DNA of 20,002 nucleotides. Source: Lachnospiraceae bacterium (GTDB lineage Bacteria > Bacillota > Clostridia > Lachnospirales > Lachnospiraceae). The stretch is taken from positions 1 through 20,002 of the forward strand of contig CAAEUM010000213.1 in assembly GCA_900759225.1 (NCBI GenBank). The letters are read 5' to 3'. The notes under the pieces were generated by a model, which was given only the letters and a program-made list of their open reading frames with translations, ran no database searches and was not told the DNA's origin. The position numbers and the translations under genes were made by a program. Shown piece by piece: positions 14,309 through 20,002 of this stretch. Positions within the stretch are counted from its first letter, which is position 1. The number at the start of each line of letters is the position of its first letter.

Positions 14309-14548
14309 ATGAGATTAGACAAGTTTCTCAAGGTGTCCCGTCTTATTAAGCGCAGAACTGTGGCAAATGAGGCCTGTGATGCAGGCCGTGTCCTTGTCAA
14401 TGGAAAGCAGGCTAAGGCCTCTGTCCAGGTAAAGGCAGGAGATATAATTGAAATCCAGTTCGGGGCAAAGGCTGTAAAAGCGGAGGTCCTGGATGTGCAG
14501 GAAACTGTAAGAAAGGATGACGCCAGGGAGCTTTACCGTTTCCTGTAG
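14309..14548 (+). CDS. rqcP: S4-domain RNA-binding protein, RqcP/YabO family
   Basis: This 79-residue protein consists of one S4 RNA-binding domain: MRLDKFLKVSRLIKRRTVANE, then GRVLVNGKQAKASVQVKAGD and IEIQFG. In B. subtilis RqcP (YabO) acts with RqcH on stalled 50S subunits in ribosome-associated quality control. Length and position in the yab block fit this rather than the heat-shock HslR branch. ATG 14309 is 3 bases after the hup stop with no strong ribosome site, so translation is probably coupled to hup. Confidence 0.87.
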   Translation: MRLDKFLKVSRLIKRRTVANEACDAGRVLVNGKQAKASVQVKAGDIIEIQFGAKAVKAEVLDVQETVRKDDARELYRFL

Positions 14549-14586
14549 CTGGACTGTTATGCTTTTAAGAGGCTGCACGGTGAGGT

Positions 14587-14613
14587 ATAGAATGATGATC
14601 CTTCCCATATATT
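14587..14613 (+). promoter_or_regulatory. Candidate sigma-E-type promoter for yabP-yabQ
   Basis: ATA (14587-14589), a 16-base spacer, and CATATATT (14606-14613) resemble the sigma-E pattern ATA-N16-18-CATACANT, with one mismatch in the -10 element. B. subtilis yabP is sigma-E dependent. The predicted start near 14620 falls in the loop of the terminator-like hairpin, so this transcript would lack the left arm. Confidence 0.45.
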
Positions 14614-14646
14614 TAACGTATGTTAGATATGTGGGGAGGTTTTTTT
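14600..14646 (+). terminator. Terminator-like hairpin overlapping the yabP ribosome site
   Basis: A continuous 18-bp stem (14600-14617 with 14622-14639, wobbles only) has a GTAT loop and is followed by seven T (14640-14646), then the yabP ATG. It should end transcripts arriving from hup-rqcP. The right arm contains GGGGAGG (14633-14639), the yabP Shine-Dalgarno sequence, so the folded stem would also hide it. Confidence 0.8.
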
Positions 14647-14934
14647 ATGGAAGAAAAGGGCACAGTGGGACGTCCGCATAAGGTTGTGCTGTTAAACAGG
14701 ACATCCGTAAATATCACCGGCATAAGCGATGTGGTTTCTTTTGATGAAAACAGCGTTGTGCTGGATACGGACATGGGGCTTCTGACTATAAAGGGGAGAG
14801 GGATGCATGTAAGCCGCCTCACCCTGGAAAAGGGGGAGGCAGATATTGAGGGAAATGTGGAAAGCATCCAGTACAGCTCCAACGAGGCGCTGCGCAAGTC
14901 AGGGGAATCTCTGTTTACGCGTCTGTTTAAATAA
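14647..14934 (+). CDS. yabP: Sporulation protein YabP
   Basis: This 95-residue protein is close to the B. subtilis YabP length (100). The sequence is beta-rich, with HKVVLLNRTSVNITGISDVVSFD, LDTDMGLLTIKGRGMHV, then LTLEKGEADIEGNVESIQY, which is highly characteristic of the YabP/YqfC family. It is a mother-cell sporulation protein that works with YabQ in spore-coat and cortex formation. ATG 14647 follows GGGGAGG and a run of seven T. The frame extends further left to a TTG-type start, but that runs through the hairpin and is rejected. yabQ follows after 8 bases. Confidence 0.9.
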   Translation: MEEKGTVGRPHKVVLLNRTSVNITGISDVVSFDENSVVLDTDMGLLTIKGRGMHVSRLTLEKGEADIEGNVESIQYSSNEALRKSGESLFTRLFK

Positions 14935-14942
14935 GGGGGGAT

Positions 14943-15320
14943 ATGAGCAGGGAAATCGTATATGAGGCATGGCTTTTACTTTTAAGCCTTCTTATGGGAG
15001 TCTGGCAGATGATGGTGTATGACTGCCTGCGGGTGCTGCGGCTGATGCTTCGCCACAACAGCTTCTGGGTGGGCGTGGAGGATTTTTTTTATTGGTGTTA
15101 TGCAGGCCTTTCGGTGTTTATGCTTTTGTATGAACAAAATGACGGAAGCTTCAGGGCTTATGTGATCGCAGGCGTGTTTTTCGGCATGGCAGCATATGAC
15201 CGGCTTATCAGCAGAATTTTGTTCAGAGGCTTGAAAAAGGCGGGAAAATGCTTTAAAATAGCAGGTAGGAAAATGGGCCGTTTCTGGCCTTTTCACAGGA
15301 CAAGCAGGACAGGTGGGTAA
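14943..15320 (+). CDS. yabQ: Spore cortex biosynthesis protein YabQ
   Basis: This 125-residue membrane protein has hydrophobic helices at about 8-27, 46-61 and 71-85, followed by a basic C-terminal tail. The family-like pattern is DCLRVLRLMLRHNSFWVGVEDFFYW, then NDGSFRAYVIAGVFFGMAAYD. B. subtilis YabQ is a membrane protein of the outer forespore membrane required for cortex synthesis; it is longer (about 210 residues) because of its C-terminal region. ATG 14943 follows AAGGGGGG (14933-14940), which overlaps the yabP stop. It is expected to be co-transcribed with yabP. Confidence 0.88.
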   Translation: MSREIVYEAWLLLLSLLMGVWQMMVYDCLRVLRLMLRHNSFWVGVEDFFYWCYAGLSVFMLLYEQNDGSFRAYVIAGVFFGMAAYDRLISRILFRGLKKAGKCFKIAGRKMGRFWPFHRTSRTGG

Positions 15321-15323
15321 GGA

Positions 15324-15641
15324 ATGAAAGCCTATGGGAGATCCAAGAGAATGAAACGGGAAACGCTGGCAAATCGGATGGCGATCATCGGAATTACGAT
15401 GGTTGTTATTTTTCTTGCGGTGGCTGTGGAGGCAAAGGGCGGGAGCCTAAAGCAGGAGGAGCTTGAGTGCCAGATAAAGGAGGAGGAGATCCGGGCTCAG
15501 CTGGAGGCAGAGGAACAGCGTACCAAGGAGCTTCAGGAATACAAGATTTACGTAAAAACAAAGCAGTATGCCGAGGAGGTAGCCAAGGATAAGCTGGGAC
15601 TGGTCTATCCGGACGAGATCCTTTTGAAACCCACTAAATAA
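15324..15641 (+). CDS. divIC: Cell division protein DivIC/FtsB family
   Basis: This 105-residue bitopic protein has a basic N-terminus, one membrane helix at about 18-37, and an extracytoplasmic coiled coil at about 41-75 rich in Glu, Gln and Lys. The short C-terminal segment YAEEVAKDKLGLVYPDEILL is the signature end of septum-formation initiators. In the divisome it forms a complex with FtsL and DivIB/FtsQ that activates septal wall synthesis. ATG 15324 has a GGGTAAGGA ribosome site overlapping the yabQ stop. The order yabP-yabQ-divIC is the same as in B. subtilis. Confidence 0.88.
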   Translation: MKAYGRSKRMKRETLANRMAIIGITMVVIFLAVAVEAKGGSLKQEELECQIKEEEIRAQLEAEEQRTKELQEYKIYVKTKQYAEEVAKDKLGLVYPDEILLKPTK

Positions 15642-15660
15642 TGGCAGGAAGGTATTTCCT

Positions 15661-15677
15661 TGTTGAAACAGGGCGAA
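15661..15677 (+). promoter_or_regulatory. Candidate Spo0A boxes upstream of spoIIE
   Basis: TGTTGAA (15661-15667) differs by one base from the 0A box TGTCGAA, and GGGCGAA (15671-15677), a weaker match, lies one helical turn downstream. B. subtilis spoIIE is activated by Spo0A-P. The boxes lie about 26-42 bases upstream of the proposed -35. Confidence 0.35.
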
Positions 15678-15702
15678 AACTTTTTAATAAAAATACGGTA
15701 AT

Positions 15703-15735
15703 ATGACAGAATATTCCCTTCTGGATGCGTATACT
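15703..15735 (+). promoter_or_regulatory. Candidate Spo0A-type spoIIE promoter with a 21-bp spacer
   Basis: ATGACA (15703-15708) and TATACT (15730-15735) are separated by 21 bases. This over-long spacing is a hallmark of the Spo0A-activated sigma-A promoters of B. subtilis spoIIE and spoIIG. It places a start near 15742, upstream of the AGGAGGG ribosome site (15752-15758). Confidence 0.5.
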
Positions 15736-15765
15736 GAAAGCTGCGCAGATTAGGAGGGATTTTTT

Positions 15766-17184
15766 GTGTTTTCAGAGAAAAAAAGAATGAGGCAGAGGCC
15801 GGATGTAAATTTTTATACTGCAAGAAGGCTGGGGGATATGGCCCAGTCACTGGAACAGCTTGCAAAGTCATTTGATGAGGAATTAAACCGGGACGAAAAG
15901 CTTACAAGGGATGACGGCCTGGCAGCGATGCAGACCTCTGCGGCTGTGGTGTGTGAGGGCTGCGGCCAGTGCAGCATGTATGAGGACAGTGAGAGGGAGG
16001 ACAGCTATTATCTGTATTATCTTCTGCGGATGTTTGAGCAGAAGGGCTGCGTCTCTTATGAGGACATGCCTCAGACCTTTAAGGCAGGCTGCAGACGTGA
16101 GGAGCTGTATCTGGAGCAGTTAAACCGGAGCCTGGGCCGCGCATCTATGAATCTGTCCTGGAAGAACCGCTTTTTGGAAAGCAGGGATGCTGTGGTATCC
16201 CAGTTCCGCCAGCTTTCGGTCATACTGGAGGAATTTTCTCACCAGCTGGATCATGCCACAGATATTACCCAGGCATACGCTCCGGCTTTAAAAAAAGTGT
16301 TCCGCAGGCATCAGATGGTTGTGGGAAGCATGATGATGCTGGAATATGAAAATGGACAGAAGGAGGTCTACCTTACAGTACGCACTGTAAACGGGCGCTG
16401 TGTTACTGTAAAGGATGCGGCGCAGCTGATGGGACAGGTGGCGCCGCGGACAAAGTGGGGACCAGCAAAGGACAGCCGGAGCATTATCACAAGGCAGTAT
16501 ACGACGGTGCGTTTCCTAGAGGAGGGAGGATACCGGATCCTTTACGGCGCAGCCCGGGTTCCCCGTCAGGGTGAGAGCTGCTCCGGTGACAGCTATATTG
16601 TCTGTGAGACTCAGGGAAGCCAGGCTGTTATGGGGCTTTCTGACGGTATGGGAAGCGGGCAGCAGGCCTTTCGGGAAAGCAGTCAGACAGTGGAGCTTAC
16701 AGGACAGCTGCTGGAAACAGGCTTTACGCCCAGGGCAGCGCTTAAGCTTGTAAATACGGTATTACTTTTATCAGGGCCTGGACAGAGTCCGTCTACGATG
16801 GATATCAGCTGCATTGACCTGCATACGGCAGTGCTGGAGGTGATGAAATTCGGTGCAGTGCCCTCTTTTCTTGTGGGAGCAAAGGAAGTGGAGGTCCTGG
16901 AATCGGGTCAGGTGCCCTTGGGCGTATTAAATGAGGCGGAGCCCCAGCTGGTTTCAAGGAAGCTATGGGATGGAGACCGCATTGTTATGGTGACGGACGG
17001 GGTGCTGGATGCCCTTCCGGGAAATGATAAAGAGCAGGCCATGTGCCAGTTTCTGGAAAGCATGGAATCCCTTCCGCCCCAGGAGCAGGCAGAGCAGATC
17101 CTTGAATTTGCTATGTCCTTTATTGCGGCTCCCAGGGATGATATGACAGTGTTTGTGGCAGGGCTTTGGGAACGGCGCAGATAA
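15766..17184 (+). CDS. spoIIE: Stage II sporulation protein E phosphatase lacking the membrane domain
   Basis: This 472-residue protein dephosphorylates SpoIIAA to activate sigma-F. It has a linker region with clustered cysteines (CEGCGQC, 63-69, plus C95 and C109), a helical regulatory part (about 110-180), and a PP2C-type phosphatase domain (about 245-467). Metal-binding aspartates are visible: D275 in CSGDSY, D293 in LSDGMGSG, D411 in TDGVLD and D458/D459 in RDDMT. B. subtilis SpoIIE is about 827 residues with ten N-terminal membrane helices; none exist here. An in-frame TAG at 15751 and a gap of only 124 bases after divIC leave no room for them. GTG 15766 follows AGGAGGG (15752-15758). 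Confidence 0.92.
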   Translation: MFSEKKRMRQRPDVNFYTARRLGDMAQSLEQLAKSFDEELNRDEKLTRDDGLAAMQTSAAVVCEGCGQCSMYEDSEREDSYYLYYLLRMFEQKGCVSYEDMPQTFKAGCRREELYLEQLNRSLGRASMNLSWKNRFLESRDAVVSQFRQLSVILEEFSHQLDHATDITQAYAPALKKVFRRHQMVVGSMMMLEYENGQKEVYLTVRTVNGRCVTVKDAAQLMGQVAPRTKWGPAKDSRSIITRQYTTVRFLEEGGYRILYGAARVPRQGESCSGDSYIVCETQGSQAVMGLSDGMGSGQQAFRESSQTVELTGQLLETGFTPRAALKLVNTVLLLSGPGQSPSTMDISCIDLHTAVLEVMKFGAVPSFLVGAKEVEVLESGQVPLGVLNEAEPQLVSRKLWDGDRIVMVTDGVLDALPGNDKEQAMCQFLESMESLPPQEQAEQILEFAMSFIAAPRDDMTVFVAGLWERRR

Positions 17185-17191
17185 AACCTGC

Positions 17192-17220
17192 TTGCGCAGC
17201 CCGGCGATTACAGGTATACT
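17192..17220 (+). promoter_or_regulatory. Possible sigma-A promoter for tilS-hpt-ftsH
   Basis: TTGCGC (17192-17197), a 17-bp spacer and TATACT (17215-17220) lie in the 116-base gap after spoIIE. The -35 matches only the first half of the consensus. Downstream, GCGGG/CCCGC (17256-17269) can form a small hairpin. Confidence 0.35.
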
Positions 17221-17300
17221 GACGGGAGAAAGGAAGCGAGGGCATGGGGAGCTTGGCGGGCTTGCCCGCTTTGCTTTCAGGGCCGCAGGTGGAGCAGGAC

Positions 17301-18707
17301 ATGAATAAGCTGGTGCAGAGGGCGGAACAGACCATAAAAGAACATCATATGCTGGAGCAGGGGGACCGGGTGATCGCGGCATTGTCGGGAGGGGCAGACT
17401 CAGTCTGCCTTTTTCGGCTGCTTTTAGCGGTCAGGGAGAAAATGGGGCTTAAGCTGCAGGCGGTTCATGTTCATCACGGGCTCAGAGGCTGTGAGGCAGA
17501 CCGGGATGCGGAATTTGTGGAGGCCCTCTGTGGGAAATACAGCGTTCCCTTCCATATAATAAGAGTAGATGTGCGCAGGGAAGCGAAAGAACGGGGAATG
17601 TCGGAGGAGGAAGCCGGAAGGCTTCTTCGCTATGAGGCGCTGGAGCGGGAGGCCAAAGCCTGGGAGCAGCAGGAGGAGGGAAGGATGGTCCGGATTGCTG
17701 TGGCCCACCACAGCGGTGACCAGGCGGAGACGATTCTCCATAACCTGTTTCGGGGGACCGGGCTTTTGGGGCTGGGAGGGATCCCCTATGAGCGCGGCAG
17801 GATCATCCGCCCGCTGCTTGATGCAGGACGCCGGGAAATTCTTGCCTGGTTAGAGGAGAAGGGACAGGATTTTGTGGAGGATTCCACTAATTCATCGGCA
17901 GATTATACAAGAAACCGAATCCGCGGTACCCTGCTTCCTGCCATTGAAAGCCAGGTAAATCCAGGGGCTGCAGGAAATATCCTTCGTATGGGGAAGCTGG
18001 CGGCCATGGCGGATGAATATCTTATTTCCCAGGCCAGGTGCTGGATCAAAGACCAGGTCATAAAGGAGGAAAAGGGCTTTTTGATCCCTTTGGAGGGCTT
18101 TTTGCCTCAGGCACCTATTATCCAGTCCTATGTTATGATGGAGCTTATAAAGCAGCTTTCCGGTTCTGCAAAGGATCTGGGCTTTGTACATGGGGAGCAG
18201 GCAGCTGCGCTGAAGGAAAAAACAGTGGGAAAACAGGTGAATCTGCCTTATGGTATCATTGCCAGAAGGGGGTATGAGGGGATTTATCTGGAAAAAAGAG
18301 AAAAAAAGGAGTCCGTATCCCATAAGGCACTGCCCGGCCTGCAGATGCAGGAATTCTCTTACAAAAAAGGCACACAATTTCCGAAAAACGGGTATACGAA
18401 ATGGTTTGACTGTGATAAAATAAAAGATACGCCCATGGTTCGGACGCGGCAGCCTGGGGATTATCTTATTTTGGAGGACGGGAGCCGCAAGGCGTTAAGA
18501 CGTCTGATGATCGATGAGAAGATCCCAAGGGATTTAAGGGAGGATGTGCCTCTTCTGGCAGATGGGGATCATGTGATGTGGGTGATCGGATACCGCATCA
18601 GCGCATATTACAAAGTAGGACCTAAGACAAAAAGGATACTGCAGGCTTCATTGGAGGAGCCGGACGGTATGACAGGCGAAACGGAGGATAAACGGAATGG
18701 CAGATAA
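17301..18707 (+). CDS. tilS: tRNA(Ile)-lysidine synthetase
   Basis: This 468-residue protein adds lysine to the wobble C34 of tRNA-Ile(CAU), changing its decoding to AUA. The ATP-pyrophosphatase motif SGGADS is at residues 29-34. Further motifs are VHVHHGLRG, then AHHSGDQAETILHNLFRGTGLLGLGGI, a strong TilS signature. The C-terminal TilS domain spans about 385-455 (RQPGDYLILEDGSRKALRRLMIDEKIP). ATG 17301 gives the usual N-terminus MNKLVQRAEQTIKEHHML and has GGAG (17291-17294) 6 bases upstream. ATG 17244 would add 19 residues running through a GC hairpin, but it has an AAAGGAAG site and cannot be fully excluded. The gene overlaps hpt by 11 bases. Confidence 0.94.
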   Translation: MNKLVQRAEQTIKEHHMLEQGDRVIAALSGGADSVCLFRLLLAVREKMGLKLQAVHVHHGLRGCEADRDAEFVEALCGKYSVPFHIIRVDVRREAKERGMSEEEAGRLLRYEALEREAKAWEQQEEGRMVRIAVAHHSGDQAETILHNLFRGTGLLGLGGIPYERGRIIRPLLDAGRREILAWLEEKGQDFVEDSTNSSADYTRNRIRGTLLPAIESQVNPGAAGNILRMGKLAAMADEYLISQARCWIKDQVIKEEKGFLIPLEGFLPQAPIIQSYVMMELIKQLSGSAKDLGFVHGEQAAALKEKTVGKQVNLPYGIIARRGYEGIYLEKREKKESVSHKALPGLQMQEFSYKKGTQFPKNGYTKWFDCDKIKDTPMVRTRQPGDYLILEDGSRKALRRLMIDEKIPRDLREDVPLLADGDHVMWVIGYRISAYYKVGPKTKRILQASLEEPDGMTGETEDKRNGR

Positions 18708-19227
18708 GATTCGTGTATTACTGACGGAAGCTGAAGTTGATAAGCGCATTAATGAGGTGGCAGAAACAATCAGCCGCGATTATGAGGGGAAGCAGATCCA
18801 TTTGATCTGTATCTTAAAGGGCGGCGTATTTTTTACCTGTGAGCTGGCAAAACGCCTTACAGTGCCGGTGACAATGGATTTTATGTCCGTATCAAGCTAT
18901 GGCTCAGGTACTGTATCAAGCGGGATCGTAAAAATCATTAAGGATCTGGATGAGCCCTTAGAGGGAAAGCATGTGCTGATCGTGGAGGATATTATTGATT
19001 CCGGGCAGACACTGGCTTACCTGATCGAAGTTTTAAAACAGAGAAATCCGCAGGATATACGCCTTTGTACCCTTCTTGACAAGCCGGAGAGGCGTGTAAA
19101 GAAGCAGGTAAAGGTGGATTACACCTGCTTTACTATACCGGATGAATTCGTTGTAGGCTATGGCCTCGACTATGATCAGAAGTACCGCAACCTTCCGTAT
19201 ATTGGGGTCGTGGAACAGGAACAATAA
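18697..19227 (+). CDS. hpt: Hypoxanthine(-guanine) phosphoribosyltransferase
   Basis: This 176-residue enzyme salvages hypoxanthine and guanine to IMP and GMP using PRPP. The PRPP-binding loop VLIVEDIIDSGQT is at residues 93-105, with the acidic pair E97/D98. LKGGVFF (40-46) and the Lys-containing C-terminal segment PDEFVVGYGLDYDQKYRNLPYIGV are also family-typical. ATG 18697 lies within the end of tilS and is served by GGAGG (18683-18687). The order tilS-hpt-ftsH is conserved across Bacillota. Confidence 0.95.
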   Translation: MADKIRVLLTEAEVDKRINEVAETISRDYEGKQIHLICILKGGVFFTCELAKRLTVPVTMDFMSVSSYGSGTVSSGIVKIIKDLDEPLEGKHVLIVEDIIDSGQTLAYLIEVLKQRNPQDIRLCTLLDKPERRVKKQVKVDYTCFTIPDEFVVGYGLDYDQKYRNLPYIGVVEQEQ

Positions 19228-19245
19228 ATCCAAGGAGGCAGTTCG

Positions 19246-20002
19246 TTGAGACAGCAGCAAACGTTTAGAAGTTTTTTATTAGTGCTCCTGATGCTGATCT
19301 TCTTCGCTTTTGCGTTGAAGCTACCGTATGCAGGGGGGATGAATGAGCTTACCAGACAGGAATTTGAGGATGTGCTGGAGAGCGGAAAGGTATCGGAAAT
19401 AACAATCCGGCCGAATGCCCAGACACCTACAGGTATGGTGATCGTCACCCTGGAAAATGGTGATATCGTCCGTCAGAATGTGTCGGATGTAAAACAGGCA
19501 GAAGAGCTTATGGCCTTGAAAAATCTCGATTATTTCATGGATGAGGTTCCGCAGGAGAATTACCTTGTAACGATCCTGGTGCCATTTATGCTTTCCGTTG
19601 CAGTCATTATCGTCATTATGATGGTGATGAACCGCAATGCAGCAGGAGGCGGCGGAAACGCCCGGATGATGAATTTCGGAAAGAGCAGGGCGCGGCTCAG
19701 CCGGGACAGCAAGGTGAATTTTAACAATGTAGCCGGGCTTGAGGAGGAAAAGGAGGAGCTTGAGGAGGTAGTTGACTTCCTGCGCAATCCTCAGAAGTAT
19801 ACCAGCGTGGGGGCAAGAATCCCCAAAGGCCTTCTTCTGGTGGGCCCTCCGGGAACGGGTAAGACCCTTCTTGCAAAGGCAGTGGCAGGAGAGGCGGGAG
19901 TTCCCTTCTTCTCTATTTCCGGTTCTGATTTTGTAGAGATGTTTGTAGGCGTGGGTGCATCCCGCGTCAGGGATCTGTTTGAGGAAGCAAAGAAAAACGC
20001 CC
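19246..20002 (+). CDS. ftsH: ATP-dependent zinc metalloprotease FtsH (3' truncated by window edge)
   Basis: The first 252 codons are present and the frame is open at the right edge. Visible are a first membrane helix at about 9-24, an extracytoplasmic domain (about 30-103, [20 protein letters not shown]), a second helix at about 107-128, a Gly-rich linker, then the start of the AAA+ domain. That domain begins [14 protein letters not shown] and has Walker A GPPGTGKT at 200-207. The HEAGH protease site lies beyond the window. The start is TTG 19246, supported by AAGGAGG (19232-19238) 7 bases upstream, 18 bases after the hpt stop. FtsH degrades unassembled membrane proteins and short-lived regulators. 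Confidence 0.95.
   Translation, partial: MRQQQTFRSFLLVLLMLIFFAFALKLPYAGGMNELTRQEFEDVLESGKVSEITIRPNAQTPTGMVIVTLENGDIVRQNVSDVKQAEELMALKNLDYFMDEVPQENYLVTILVPFMLSVAVIIVIMMVMNRNAAGGGGNARMMNFGKSRARLSRDSKVNFNNVAGLEEEKEELEEVVDFLRNPQKYTSVGARIPKGLLLVGPPGTGKTLLAKAVAGEAGVPFFSISGSDFVEMFVGVGASRVRDLFEEAKKNA

Noticed and set aside
15642..15765. tRNA gene between divIC and spoIIE, as in Bacillus subtilis
   Set aside because: The gap is only 124 bases and contains promoter-like elements; no cloverleaf or CCA-type end is visible.
17256..17278. Terminator for spoIIE at GCGGG-CTTG-CCCGC
   Set aside because: The stem is only 5-6 bp and is followed by TTTGCTTT, a broken T run; it is too weak to call.
17244..17300. 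tilS starting at ATG 17244
   Set aside because: The extension (GSLAGLPALLSGP...) is not TilS-like and runs through a GC hairpin; ATG 17301 gives the standard N-terminus. Not fully excluded.

Overview
The window reads as chromosome of an anaerobic, spore-forming member of the Bacillota, most likely a Lachnospiraceae-type clostridium. The reasons are sporulation genes (yabP, yabQ, spoIIE), AGGAGG-type ribosome sites, a V-type (A/V-ATPase) operon rather than an F-type one, and moderate GC. All genes run left to right. No tRNA, rRNA, CRISPR array, prophage or transposase gene is visible.

Layout. (1) 1-3222: the end of a BMP-type (NupNOPQ-like) ABC importer operon, with two permeases and then a double-domain ATPase, closed by a strong terminator at 3241-3286. 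(2) 3223-3587: a 365-base gap holding that terminator, a possible promoter and a 152-bp hairpin-rich element. (3) 3588-4589: a membrane protein with a DUF4145/HEPN-like cytoplasmic domain and an extracytoplasmic SH3b domain, closed by a terminator. (4) 4828-13532: a complete V-type ATPase operon in the order (G/H)-C-I-K-F-E-A-B-D. (5) 13536-20002: a block syntenic with the Bacillus subtilis yabN-yabO-yabP-yabQ-divIC-spoIIE-tilS-hprT-ftsH region, with an HU gene inserted after mazG. ftsH runs off the right edge.

How the genes work together. The V-ATPase genes encode the catalytic A/B head, the D/F/C rotor stalk, E plus the short coiled-coil protein as peripheral stalk, and the I/K membrane motor. 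mazG follows ntpD with almost no gap, so the operon probably runs into it. A near-consensus sigma-A promoter overlapping the mazG stop then restarts transcription for hup and rqcP. yabP/yabQ and spoIIE appear to have their own sporulation-type control.

The main novelty is a family of small non-coding mobile elements (MITEs). There are two 152-bp copies (3396-3547 and 8132-8283, in opposite orientation) and a 50-bp deletion derivative (9069-9118). The last two have 15-16-bp inverted ends starting GTAAC and perfect 8-bp target-site duplications. A decayed fourth copy may lie at 4736-4786. GTAA tips plus 8-bp duplications suggest mobilisation by an IS66-type transposase located elsewhere. A second notable structure lies upstream of yabP, where an 18-bp terminator stem contains both a sigma-E-like promoter element and the yabP ribosome-binding site.
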